A stretch of 64,000 bases of DNA from JALHNI01 sp044226365 (GTDB lineage Bacteria; Acidobacteriota; Terriglobia; Bryobacterales; Bryobacteraceae), in assembly GCA_044226365.1 (NCBI GenBank), contig JBGAHE010000023.1, forward strand, positions 1-64,000. Direction: 5' to 3'. Positions 1 through 8,797 of the stretch are shown here, piece by piece (position 1 is the first letter of the stretch; every line of letters starts with the position of its first letter). The notes beneath the pieces are model-generated. The model was given only the letters and a program-made list of their open reading frames with translations. It was not told where the DNA came from and searched no databases. A program made the position numbers and the translations under genes.

Positions 1-180
1 GACCTCGACGAACCCCCTTCGGCCGACCCGCAACCCGCCCCGGCGGGGAACCCGTCGTCCAAACCGGGAAACTCCGGCTCCCACGGCCCCGCGTCCACCC
101 ACGACCCACGAAACGAGCCGAAAAGCCCCGCCACCAAAGCTCCGCCCACCAATCCGCCCAAGCCCCCGCGCGCCGCATAA
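1..180 (+). CDS. C-terminal tail of an unknown protein (5' truncated by window edge)
   Basis: The first frame is open from base 1 to a TAA at 178-180 and encodes about 59 residues very rich in Pro, Ala, Ser, Asn and Lys, ending in a PPKPPRAA-like tail. This looks like a low-complexity, probably disordered C-terminus. It lies 6 nt upstream of the terminase start on the same strand, so the two are probably cotranscribed. Too little is present to identify the family. A small phage-terminase-like partner, a regulator or an unrelated host protein are all possible. Codon use is strongly C-ended, like the terminase gene that follows. Confidence 0.55.
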   Translation, partial: DLDEPPSADPQPAPAGNPSSKPGNSGSHGPASTHDPRNEPKSPATKAPPTNPPKPPRAA

Positions 181-186
181 ACTTCG

Positions 187-1653
187 ATGAGCCTCTTCAA
201 ACATTACGAGCCGCCCTCCGTCGCCCTCGTGCGCCCGGACCCTTCTCTGGAGCCGCTCGCCCTCGCGCAGCGCCTCCTCTCGTTCACCCCGGACCCGGTT
301 CAACGCGAGCTACTCAACACCCAACGCCCGCATGTCATCCTCAATTGCCACCGGCAATGGGGCAAAACCACCATCACCGCCCTCCGCGCCCTGGCTCAGG
401 CTCTCCGCGCCCCTCGCCAGTTGATTGTCATCATCTCGCCCACTCTGGAGCAGGCCAAAATCCTCACCCAGCGCTGCCGCACCTTTGCCACCGACCTCGG
501 CTTGTCCGTCACCACCGACGGCACTAACCCGCGCTCCGTCCGCTTCCCCAACGGCTCGCTCATTCTCCCCATCGCCGCCGACGCCGATCACGCTCGCGGC
601 TGGAGTGCCAACCTGCTCATCATCGACGAGGCCGCCTTCGTCCCCGATGACGTCTACTCCGCCGTCACGCCCCTGCTCGCGGCCACCCGCGGTGACCTCT
701 GGCTCCTCTCCACCCCCCAAGGCCAGCGCGGCTTCTTTCACCAGGAGTTCATCCGCGCGGACCCCGCCCGCACCCTCCGCCTCACCGCCCCCGCCGAAGG
801 ACCCGGCTCGAGTGGACGCATTGACCCCGCCTTCCTCGCTCTCGAACGCTCGCGCAAAACCGTCGATCAGTTCGCCCAGGAGTATCTCTGCCAGTTCACC
901 ACCACCGATTGCGCCGCCTTCCGCCCCCAAACCATTGAACGCGCCTTCCTGTCCAATGTCGATCCGCTCCTCCTCGACCGCACCGAAACGTTCTTCAGGC
1001 TGCCCTGCCACCCCCACTACTACATCGGCGTCGACCTCGGCAAAAAGCAGGATCACGCCGCCGTCGTCATCGTCGAGTACCGCACCGTTCCCACCGGCAC
1101 CGTCGATCCCTACTATCGCCAGCAGCTCTACCGCCGCGAATTGCACCTCCGCTACGTCCGTCAGTTCCCCTTGGGCACTCCCTACTTGGCCCTCGTGCCC
1201 GAGTTAGTGCGCATCTGCCGTCATCCCCAAATTGCCCGCCATGCCTCGCTGATTGTCGACGCCACCGGCCACGGTGAGTGTGTCGTCGAATTGATCCAGC
1301 GGGAACGCTTAGCCGTCCACTTCCTGGCGGTCAACATCACCGGGGGCGAGCACACCCAGGTTACGCGCTGGGGCCGCAACGTTCCCAAGCACGAACTCAT
1401 CACGCGCCTGGAACTTCTCCTCGAACAAAATCATTTGCGCATCGCCGCCCGCGCGTCCGGCGCGGATGTTCTGCGCCACGAGTTGCTGCAGTTCGAACGT
1501 CGCCAGAATGCCGGTGGCTCCCCCGGCTACGAACCAGCAGCGTCCAGCGGTCACGACGATACCGTTCTCGCCACCGCCCTCGCCGGCTGGTGGGCCTGGG
1601 AGAATCGTCGTCAGGTCCTCGCGGGCGAGGCGCACAAACCGCTCTGCGTCTAA
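187..1653 (+). CDS. Phage-type terminase large subunit (TerL-like ATPase/nuclease)
   Basis: This 488-residue protein has the full terminase large-subunit plan. A Walker A-like loop (NCHRQWGKTT, residues 53-62) is followed by Walker B (LLIIDEAA, 143-150, with the catalytic Asp-Glu pair) and a coupling motif (LLSTPQG, about 173-179). The C-terminal RNase H-fold nuclease has acidic residues in GVDLGKKQD (about 283), IVDATG (about 358) and the final GHDD (457-458). TerL packages phage DNA into capsids by ATP-driven translocation and cleavage. No portal, capsid or tail gene follows: the next gene is a convergent bacterial oxidoreductase 15 bp away. Either the window holds the last gene of a prophage extending to the left, or this is a lone domesticated terminase. 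All catalytic residues look intact. Confidence 0.8.
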   Translation: MSLFKHYEPPSVALVRPDPSLEPLALAQRLLSFTPDPVQRELLNTQRPHVILNCHRQWGKTTITALRALAQALRAPRQLIVIISPTLEQAKILTQRCRTFATDLGLSVTTDGTNPRSVRFPNGSLILPIAADADHARGWSANLLIIDEAAFVPDDVYSAVTPLLAATRGDLWLLSTPQGQRGFFHQEFIRADPARTLRLTAPAEGPGSSGRIDPAFLALERSRKTVDQFAQEYLCQFTTTDCAAFRPQTIERAFLSNVDPLLLDRTETFFRLPCHPHYYIGVDLGKKQDHAAVVIVEYRTVPTGTVDPYYRQQLYRRELHLRYVRQFPLGTPYLALVPELVRICRHPQIARHASLIVDATGHGECVVELIQRERLAVHFLAVNITGGEHTQVTRWGRNVPKHELITRLELLLEQNHLRIAARASGADVLRHELLQFERRQNAGGSPGYEPAASSGHDDTVLATALAGWWAWENRRQVLAGEAHKPLCV

Positions 1654-1668
1654 CGCCCTGCGCCGCCT

Positions 1669-3027
1669 TTAACGGCGCGGCCGCGGCCCAAAGCGCCGCG
1701 TCAGGTAGTCCACCAACTCATCCTTATCGGTGGCCTTCACGTTCGCCCCCCAGTTGGTCATCTTCGTCACTTCGCGGTCCCATTGTGCGCGCGTCAGCCG
1801 CTGCTGCGCGATTGGCTTCTCGTCGTGGCAGGCCAGGCACTTCTCCCGGTACGCGGCCAACTCCGGCACCGTCGCCGGTGCCGGCTCGGGGGCTTTCGCC
1901 GTCGGGCTGTCCGTCACCTCCACCGCCACCCGGTGCACCACATTCCACAGGTAACCAGACGGATTCCACTCCGGCTCGAAAGGCTGCGTGTCGCCGGAAA
2001 TGTCCCGCGCCCGCGCCATCAGCACATAATGGCCGGTGGTTTGCGGCGTCCATTCGTAGTGCCATTGCCGCCACCCGAAAGTGTGCTTATCGGCGCCCAG
2101 GCTGGCCGGCTTCCACGTCCGGCCGCGGTCGGTCGAAACCTCTACCCGCGCCACCGGCGACATGCCGCTCCATGCCGTACCCGCCACCCGTACCGGAGCC
2201 CCCGGCTTCAGCGCCGCCCCTGCCCGCGGAGCCGCAATCACGCTCTTGATGTGCAGCGTCTCCACCGGCTTCATCTGCGCCGGGTCTACTGCCACGCCCG
2301 GTACCACCGGCTTCCCGGGATGCCGGTACGCCGTCTTCATAAAGAAGCCGTCGAACTCCTTGTCCAGCACCGTGATGTTCGTCAACCACTTCACCCAGCA
2401 GTCGCCCGCCCAGCCCGGCACCACTAGGCGCAGCGGGAACCCGTGCGACATCGGCAGCGTCTCGCCGTTCATCTCATAGGCCAACAGCGTGTGGTTCTCC
2501 ATCGCCTTGGTCAGCGGAATCGTCCGCTGAAAGTCCGGCATCTTGCCCACCGGCACGTCTCCGCCATTGAACAGCACGTACTTGCCGCTCGTTTTCACGC
2601 CCGCCCGCTTCAGCACATCCGCCAGACGTACCCCGCGCCACTTCGCGTTCCCCACCGCGCCATGCTCCCACTGCAGGCCCGGCATGGGCGGCTCGTAGAA
2701 GGACCGGCCATTGCCGGCGCACTCGCACACGCTCACCAGTTCCGTCGCCGGCATCTTCTTCAACTCGTCCAGGCTCAGCGTCAACTGGTTACCCACCTCA
2801 CCCCCCACTTCCAGCTTGAAGGTCTCCGCCTTCATATTCGGCGTGTAGTGGTGCGTCCGCACGTAGAACCGATCGTTCGGCGTCAGATAGTCGGCAAAGC
2901 CGTCCAGGTCCATCTCAATGTCGAATGGACGCGTGGACATCACCTTCCCGTCCCGCTTCGGCGTGTCGGCGGCATTCAGCCAGGGGGCGCTGCTCAGGGT
3001 GGCAAGGAATAGGCGTCGGTTGGTCAC
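1669..3027 (-). CDS. Sulfite oxidase-type molybdopterin enzyme with C-terminal heme c
   Basis: This is a 452-residue exported oxidoreductase. The N-terminus TNRRLFLA is a twin-arginine signal, as expected for a cofactor loaded in the cytoplasm. Residues about 40-240 form the sulfite oxidase Moco domain: CECAGNGR at 101-108 supplies the predicted Mo-ligating Cys103. Residues about 250-375 match the Mo-co dimerisation domain. The C-terminus carries CLACH (397-401), a c-type heme site, with a candidate axial Met near 423. It is thus a single-chain version of a sulfite dehydrogenase plus cytochrome. The substrate is not proven; sulfite is the family default. The GTG start overlaps the stop of the upstream kinase by 4 nt (GTGA), implying translational coupling. 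Confidence 0.85.
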   Translation of the reverse strand: MTNRRLFLATLSSAPWLNAADTPKRDGKVMSTRPFDIEMDLDGFADYLTPNDRFYVRTHHYTPNMKAETFKLEVGGEVGNQLTLSLDELKKMPATELVSVCECAGNGRSFYEPPMPGLQWEHGAVGNAKWRGVRLADVLKRAGVKTSGKYVLFNGGDVPVGKMPDFQRTIPLTKAMENHTLLAYEMNGETLPMSHGFPLRLVVPGWAGDCWVKWLTNITVLDKEFDGFFMKTAYRHPGKPVVPGVAVDPAQMKPVETLHIKSVIAAPRAGAALKPGAPVRVAGTAWSGMSPVARVEVSTDRGRTWKPASLGADKHTFGWRQWHYEWTPQTTGHYVLMARARDISGDTQPFEPEWNPSGYLWNVVHRVAVEVTDSPTAKAPEPAPATVPELAAYREKCLACHDEKPIAQQRLTRAQWDREVTKMTNWGANVKATDKDELVDYLTRRFGPRPRR

Positions 3028-4832
3028 TTCTTATCACTCCATCGAATACTCAATCTCGAGATGGCGCCGTCTTTCACGTCCACCTCCTGCTGCTGCGTCG
3101 GAAAGCCGTCTCTCAGAAATTCGATCTTGTGCCGCCCCGCGGGCAGCGTCAGCGACGTCGGCGTCTTCGCCGCCATGTCCTTGCCATCCACGCGAATCGA
3201 GGAACCGGGCGGAGTCGAGTCCAAAAACACCGTGCCCGTATTGGCATCGAGCCGGGCAAAGACGTTGCTCTGCGCCGGCGCCTCAAACCGCTGGATCGCG
3301 GCCGTGTAGCCCTCCAGGGTAAACGTCGCCGTGTGCCGTCCGGCCGGCACCTGGATGTCGCAAGGCGTCGTGCAGCCGCGCCCGCTCTCGAGCACCGCCG
3401 TCGCCCCCTCCGGCTGCGAACGCAGGCTCACCGGATAGAGCTGCAGCCCGCCGGTTTGCTGCTGGGTCTGTGGCTTCGGCATCTCGGGCTTCGGCGCCTC
3501 TACCGGCTCAACTGGTTTCGACTCAGCCGCCTTCGGTTCCGCCGGTTTCGGTTCCGCCGGTTTCGGTTCCGCGGGCGTAGCCTCTGGCGTCTTCGTTTCC
3601 CCCGGAGTCTGTGCGGGCGGCGTTGGCTTGCTCGACGTCGTGGAGGGCGCCGCGGGCGCCTGCGCCGCAAAGTCCGTATGCTGCGCCCAGTAGACCACCC
3701 CGGCTGCCGCCAGCAACGCCACTCCGGCGGCCATGCCGGCAAACTTCAGCATCCGGCTCCCCTTGCGCATTTCAGCCGCCTCGGGGTCGGTGCGCGGACG
3801 CGGCTCCGGCAAGTCCGGCAAGCGCGGCAGCACCACCGGCTCAGCCACCGCCGGCGCCACCTTGGCGGGCGGCGGCTGCGGACGAACCGGATTCGGCTCG
3901 GAGATCACCGTGGCTTCGAGTCCCGGCAAACTGGCCACCGTCGGCGCCGAGTCACTCGCGCCGCGGGGCAGGGGACGCCAGTTCGGCTGCCGCGCCAGCC
4001 CCAACTCGAGCGCTTCCACAAATGCCACGCAGTTCGGAAAGCGCCGGTCGCGCTGCTTGTCCATCACCCGCGCCAAGGCCGCTCCCGCATCCGGATGGAG
4101 CGTCGCGTTGATGCGCTCGGCGGGCGGCGCGTCCAGGTTCAGAATCTTGTAGATCAGCGCCGGAATGCTGTCCGCGGTAAACGGCTTCTCCCCGGTCAAC
4201 AGTTCGTAGGCCAGCACCCCGAGCGAGAACTGATCCGCCCGCCCATCCACCGGCTCACCCTGAATCTGTTCGGGCGACATGTAGTTCGGCGTCCCCAGCA
4301 GCGTCCCGGCAATCGTCGTCCCCTGGGACACCGACGCCTGCGCGTTGATCCGCGCAATGCCGAAGTCGGTCACCTTGGCGATCCGCTCGCCCTGGATCAT
4401 GATGTTGGCCGGCTTGATGTCGCGGTGGACGATTCCCTTCGAGTGCGCGAAGTCGAGCGCGGCGGCCACCTGCTTCAGCAGCGCCAGCAGCGTCGAGGGG
4501 CTGGGCGCGCGCCGGTCCGACGTGATGCTCTCGAGCGTCGGCCCGTCCACAAACTCCATGAAGATATAGGCCGTGTCGCCCTGCTCCTGGATGTCGTAGA
4601 TGGTGACGATGTTCGGATGCGACAGAATACCGGCCGATTGCGCCTCGCGGCGCAGCCGTTCATGCAGCCGAGCCCGGTCTTGCGGGTCCGTCAGCGAGCT
4701 CAGATAGATGGTCTTGATCGCAATGATGCGGCCAATCGCCGGGTCGAGTGCGCGATAGACCACGCCCATCGCCCCCCTTCCCAACTCCCCTTGAATCTGA
4801 TAACGCCCGATTGTGTCCACAGTGTCTATCAC
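3024..4832 (-). CDS. Transmembrane Ser/Thr protein kinase with two PEGA domains
   Basis: This is a 602-residue PknB-type kinase. The catalytic domain (about 10-275) has the glycine loop GELGRGAMG, Lys40, the HRD motif (136-138), DFG (156-158) and the SPEQ segment, all intact. A linker leads to one membrane helix at 361-383, then a Pro/Ala/Glu/Lys-rich spacer (about 395-455). Two PEGA domains follow (about 463-600), the first with a CTTPC cysteine pair. The kinase faces the cytoplasm and the PEGA repeats lie outside, probably sensing or binding envelope material. GTG start at 4830-4832; a second in-frame GTG four codons downstream is possible. The stop overlaps the sulfite-oxidase-type gene, so kinase and enzyme are co-expressed. 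Targets are unknown. Confidence 0.9.
   Translation of the reverse strand: MIDTVDTIGRYQIQGELGRGAMGVVYRALDPAIGRIIAIKTIYLSSLTDPQDRARLHERLRREAQSAGILSHPNIVTIYDIQEQGDTAYIFMEFVDGPTLESITSDRRAPSPSTLLALLKQVAAALDFAHSKGIVHRDIKPANIMIQGERIAKVTDFGIARINAQASVSQGTTIAGTLLGTPNYMSPEQIQGEPVDGRADQFSLGVLAYELLTGEKPFTADSIPALIYKILNLDAPPAERINATLHPDAGAALARVMDKQRDRRFPNCVAFVEALELGLARQPNWRPLPRGASDSAPTVASLPGLEATVISEPNPVRPQPPPAKVAPAVAEPVVLPRLPDLPEPRPRTDPEAAEMRKGSRMLKFAGMAAGVALLAAAGVVYWAQHTDFAAQAPAAPSTTSSKPTPPAQTPGETKTPEATPAEPKPAEPKPAEPKAAESKPVEPVEAPKPEMPKPQTQQQTGGLQLYPVSLRSQPEGATAVLESGRGCTTPCDIQVPAGRHTATFTLEGYTAAIQRFEAPAQSNVFARLDANTGTVFLDSTPPGSSIRVDGKDMAAKTPTSLTLPAGRHKIEFLRDGFPTQQQEVDVKDGAISRLSIRWSDKK
3529..3573 (-). repeat. 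15-bp tandem repeat encoding PAEPK units
   Basis: About three copies of a 15-bp unit (GGTTTCGGTTCCGCC on the plus strand) lie inside the kinase gene. They encode a Pro-Ala-Glu-Pro-Lys pentapeptide repeat in the spacer outside the membrane. The 15-nt period keeps the frame, so copy-number change would alter spacer length without breaking the protein. Confidence 0.75.
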
Positions 4833-4881
4833 TTAGGGTAACTGTTTCCGGCCGGGGAAGCTCTGGTATTCTTGTCCCGAT

Positions 4882-6046
4882 ATGAAGCTGCTGTTGGGCA
4901 TCGCCTTGGGCGCCGGCATTTTGGCCGCGCAGCCGGATCTCTTCAAACTCTCTCCCGGTTCCGCCGCGTTCTCGGACGCCTCCGGACTTCATCTTCGCCG
5001 TTAAGGCGGCGCGCCAGCCCTCGATCTCCATCGACGAAGGCGCCCCCCTTCGCTTGAAGAAAGCCGGCGACCTGTGGATTCATCGCGCCACCCTCAAAAC
5101 GGGCACCATTCATCGCTTCGCCTACCTCATCGACGACCAGCCCTTCGGCGGCAAGAACGATGTCCCTGCCTTTACCCCGGACCATTATGAACAGGCCGGC
5201 GTTCCTCGCGGCAAGCTCTCCGCTAAGATCGTCCACACCAGCCGCGTCTACCCCGGCATGCTCAGCGACTATTGGACCTACGTCCCCGCCCAGTACAACC
5301 CGTCGCAGCCCGCGGCCGTCATGGTCTGGCAGGACGGAGCCGGCTACACCGCGCGCGAAGGCGGCAGCCGCCTGCAGATCGTCCTCGACAACCTCACCCA
5401 TCAGAAGAAGATCCCCGTCGCCGTCCACATCTTCATCCAGCCCGGGTTGGTGGGCGAGAAGCGCATGCGGTCCATCGAATACGACACCGTCGATGACACC
5501 TACGGCCGCTTCCTGATGGAGGAGATCCTGCCCGAAGTAAGCAAGTCCTACAACCTCCGCCAGGATCCCTACAGCCGCGCCATCGCCGGCAACTCCTCGG
5601 GCGGCATCTGCGCCTTCAACGTCGCCTGGTTCATGCCGAACCAGTTCAGCCGCGTCCTTTCGCGCATCGGCAGCTTCACCAGCATTCAGTGGAAGCCCGG
5701 CGAACTCGACGGTGGCAACGTCTATCCGTTCAAGATCCGCAAGGAGCCCAAGCGCAACATCCGCGTCTGGCTGCAGGACGGCAGCGAAGACCTCGAGAAT
5801 ACGCACGGCAGTTGGCCCTATCAGAATCTGCAAATGGCCAATTCGCTGAAGATGCGCGACTACGACTTCAAGCTCAGCTTCGGCATCGGCACCCACAACG
5901 GCGGCCACGGCAACGCCGAAGCTCCCGCGGCCCTCACCTGGTTGTGGCGCGACTATGACCCGGCCAAGACCGAACAGATCTACAGCCAGGAACCCGCCGA
6001 AAAGGCCAAGCCTTTTTACCGGGTGAAGACGCTCAATCGGGAGTAG
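4882..6046 (+). pseudogene. Secreted enterochelin-esterase-like alpha/beta hydrolase, interrupted by a +1 frameshift
   Basis: An ATG at 4882 starts a signal peptide (MKLLLGIALGAGILAAQ) and continues to ...FSDA, but this frame stops at 5002-5004. The next frame, read from about 4982, resumes a coherent protein (PDFIFAVKAARQ...) that runs to the TAG at 6044-6046. Removing one base near 4981 joins both into about 387 residues: signal peptide, an E-set-like N-terminal domain as in Fes/IroE esterases, and an esterase domain. The esterase domain has the nucleophile motif GNSSGG and a late His in GTHNGGHGN. The second frame has no convincing start of its own (a TTG at 5054 lies inside the E-set domain). 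Either this is a recent inactivating insertion or a sequence error. The downstream DUF2339 gene starts immediately after the stop. Confidence 0.75.
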
Positions 6047-8794
6047 ATGGAATTCATCCTCTTCATCGCGCTGGTGGCGTTGTCCATCGCCGTTTACCGG
6101 CAGCGAGCGCACACTCGGGAACTCACCGAGCGGGTGCGCGATCTCACGGCCCGCATCTATGCCGCCGAACTGGCGCTCGAGTCGCGCCGCTCCCCGGTCA
6201 CTGAAGAGCCTCGTCCGACTCCGTCCCCGGCGCCCACGCCGCCACCCACACCGCCCGCGAGCCCCAGCGAGGAGCCGCCCCCTCTGCCGGCGTGGCTGAA
6301 CGCGCCGCCGCCACCTCCGGCTCCCGAACCAGTTCCCCCTCCCACCTGGCTGCCTCCGGTGCCCAAACCGAACTGGCGCGATCGCTTTCAAGGTGAAGAG
6401 TGGGAAGCACTGCTCGGTGGCAGCATTCTGAACAAGCTCGGCGCGCTGATCCTGGTCATCGGCCTCGCTCTGTTCCTGCGCTTCTCGCTCGACGCGATGG
6501 GGCCGGCGGGCAAGATCGCCGTGGGCATCCTGGTGTCCGCCGTCCTGATCGGCGCCGGGATGTGGGTGGAGCGTCAGCCGCGCTACAAGATCTTCTCCAT
6601 CGGCCTGCTGGCGGCGGGCTGGGCGATGCTCTACTTCACGGCGTTCGCGGCGCATGGCATTCCGGAGTCGCGTGTCATTGAGAGTCCCCCGGTGGGGCTG
6701 GCGGTGCTGTTGCTGGTGGGCGCGGTGATGGTGGGCCGGTCCTTACGGTATGAGAGCGAATGGGTCACCGGGCTCGCCTTCTTCGCGGCGTTTGCGGCCC
6801 TGCAGGTGGACCCCTCCTCGGCCTTCGCCATGGTGGCTTCCGCCTTGCTCGCCGCCGGCTTGCTCGCCGTGAGCGCACGGTTCCACTGGCGCTACATGCC
6901 GCTGTTCGGCATCCTGCTCGCCTACACGACTGTGGCTTTCCTGCCTCCCACGGTAGGCTTCATCCCCGGTGTGGGGCATCCGATTCTGTGGGTCTACTGG
7001 CTGCTGTTTGAGCTTTTCGACCATTGGCGCGCGCGTCAGGCCGCGCTCGCCACGCCGCTCGACGCGGTGCAGTATGTGCTCAACACGATGGCCTTCATCT
7101 CCGCTTCGCTCCTCACCACGCGCGGAGCCGCGCCCGAGCACTACTCGTCGTTCATGGGGCTGGCCGCCATTGCTTTCGCGGTGAGCGCTTTCTTCCGGCG
7201 GCATCGCGATGTGGCCGAAGATGCCCGTTGGTGGAGCGTGCCCGGCCTGGCGCTGGCAGCGACCAGCGCCGTGGCGGCGGTCGCCATCCTGCTGCGATTT
7301 GAGCGCCTGGCGGCGACCTTGGCGTTGCTGGTGGAAGGTCAAGCGCTGTTCGTGCTGGCTTGGCGATCGAAGGCGCCGCTTTCGCGGTGGGTCGCGCTGG
7401 CGATCAATGCGCTGGCGCTTTCGAAGCTGGTGCTCGTCGATGACCGGCAGAACGGCGCCCTCAACTGGCTGGGCTGGAAGCTCGAAGCGGTGACACCGCT
7501 GGGCGTTCTGATGGGCCTGGTCTTCTACTTCGACCGCGTAGTCTCCGGACTGGTGCCCTACGGCTGGGGCGCGACGGTTGTGCTCGCGCTGGTGCTGGCC
7601 GGTGAACTGCCTGAAGGCTGGGTGTTTGCCGGTTGGTCCGTGCTGGCGGCGCTGGTGGCGCTGGCGGGCGAGCGGCTCACCTGGCGCGACCTGCGGTATC
7701 AGGCTTACTTCCTGATGGGGCCGATTCTGGCGGCGCTCGCTTACACGATGTTCGAGCGGCCCCACACGTCGTGGATGGCTTGGGCCCTGTTCTCGGTGTG
7801 CTTCGTCGCCGTGGGTTGGGGCTGGCGGCAGATGGAGGCAGGCCTGCAGCGCCGTCTGGTGCTCACGGTGGCTTGGCAATATGTCGCGCTCGGCGGGACG
7901 ACGCTGCTCTGGCGGGTATTGCCCGGTACACTCGCCGCGCCCGCCTGGGGGTTGCTGGCGCTCGCTCTGCTCGAAGCAGGCGTGCTGGTGGACTTTCCGG
8001 AGTTGCGCTGGGCGGGCCATTCGGTGGCCATCGCATCCTTTGGCCGCTTGCTGATGAGTAACTTGCCAGCGCTCAGCCGCACCGGGCCGTTCTCGCATCG
8101 CCTGCTGACGGTGGCGCCGTTCATACCGCTTTTCTACTACCTGTGGTGGCGTAGCCGGCTCCGGCTGTACCTGTGGCTGCCACCGGTGCTGGCCGTGCTT
8201 CTGGTGCGTCTGGAGATCGGGCGCGCGCAATCGGGGGCGGGCACGATGATGGCTGGCTTACTGGTGCTGTGGTTTGGCTTGCGCTCTTCGATTCCGGACC
8301 TGCGCTGGCAGGCGTATCTGATGGCGGTGGCGGCGTTCCTGCGCGCGTGGAGCGTGAGCTTCTCGCTCGCTGACTCCACCTTGCGCGTCGCCACGAGCCT
8401 CCTGGTGATGGCCGGCCTGTTCGCGGGACATCGGCTGGCGCCACGCGAAGCGCTCACCCGGTGGGAGCGTTGGGCCCGGCCGGCTTATGCCGTCTTGGGC
8501 GCGGCGCTGCTGGCGGCCATTCTCTATAACCAGGTCTCCGGCCCCATGCTCACCGTCGCTTGGAGCATCGAGGGGGTGGCGCTGCTGGTGGGGGGCTTCA
8601 TTACGGCCGAGCGCGTGATGCGCTTCTCCGGCCTGGGCTTTTTCCTGTTCTGTATCGGTAAGTTGTTTCTCTATGACTTATCTTCGCTGCAGGGCCTGGC
8701 CCGCATTGCTAGCTTCATTGTGCTGGGCGCTCTGTTGATGGCGGCCAGTTGGTTGTATACGCGCTACCGCGAGCAGTTAAAGAGGATCCTGTAA
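6047..8794 (+). CDS. DUF2339 family polytopic membrane protein
   Basis: This 915-residue protein has an N-terminal membrane helix, a short coiled stretch, and a Pro-rich segment (about residues 45-105, with runs such as PTPPPTPP). Many hydrophobic helices then fill the rest of the chain. The segment around WEALLGGSILNKLGALILVIG is the hallmark start of the DUF2339 membrane domain, and the length matches the family. The function of DUF2339 proteins is not established. The ATG directly follows the esterase stop with no gap, and the M48 peptidase gene begins 3 nt after its stop, so the three are probably one transcript. The plus strand changes from C-rich to G-rich in the first part of this gene. 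Confidence 0.85.
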   Translation: MEFILFIALVALSIAVYRQRAHTRELTERVRDLTARIYAAELALESRRSPVTEEPRPTPSPAPTPPPTPPASPSEEPPPLPAWLNAPPPPPAPEPVPPPTWLPPVPKPNWRDRFQGEEWEALLGGSILNKLGALILVIGLALFLRFSLDAMGPAGKIAVGILVSAVLIGAGMWVERQPRYKIFSIGLLAAGWAMLYFTAFAAHGIPESRVIESPPVGLAVLLLVGAVMVGRSLRYESEWVTGLAFFAAFAALQVDPSSAFAMVASALLAAGLLAVSARFHWRYMPLFGILLAYTTVAFLPPTVGFIPGVGHPILWVYWLLFELFDHWRARQAALATPLDAVQYVLNTMAFISASLLTTRGAAPEHYSSFMGLAAIAFAVSAFFRRHRDVAEDARWWSVPGLALAATSAVAAVAILLRFERLAATLALLVEGQALFVLAWRSKAPLSRWVALAINALALSKLVLVDDRQNGALNWLGWKLEAVTPLGVLMGLVFYFDRVVSGLVPYGWGATVVLALVLAGELPEGWVFAGWSVLAALVALAGERLTWRDLRYQAYFLMGPILAALAYTMFERPHTSWMAWALFSVCFVAVGWGWRQMEAGLQRRLVLTVAWQYVALGGTTLLWRVLPGTLAAPAWGLLALALLEAGVLVDFPELRWAGHSVAIASFGRLLMSNLPALSRTGPFSHRLLTVAPFIPLFYYLWWRSRLRLYLWLPPVLAVLLVRLEIGRAQSGAGTMMAGLLVLWFGLRSSIPDLRWQAYLMAVAAFLRAWSVSFSLADSTLRVATSLLVMAGLFAGHRLAPREALTRWERWARPAYAVLGAALLAAILYNQVSGPMLTVAWSIEGVALLVGGFITAERVMRFSGLGFFLFCIGKLFLYDLSSLQGLARIASFIVLGALLMAASWLYTRYREQLKRIL

Positions 8795-8797
8795 GTT

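Noticed and set aside
2925..4841. Open frame of 638 codons on the plus strand across the kinase gene
   Set aside because: The translation is dominated by Arg, His and Leu runs, typical of a GC-rich shadow frame; the minus-strand kinase has all catalytic motifs.
6743..8230. Minus-strand frame of 495 codons across the DUF2339 gene
   Set aside because: Gln/His/Arg-rich composition without any domain; opposite a membrane protein whose hydrophobic codons generate such frames.
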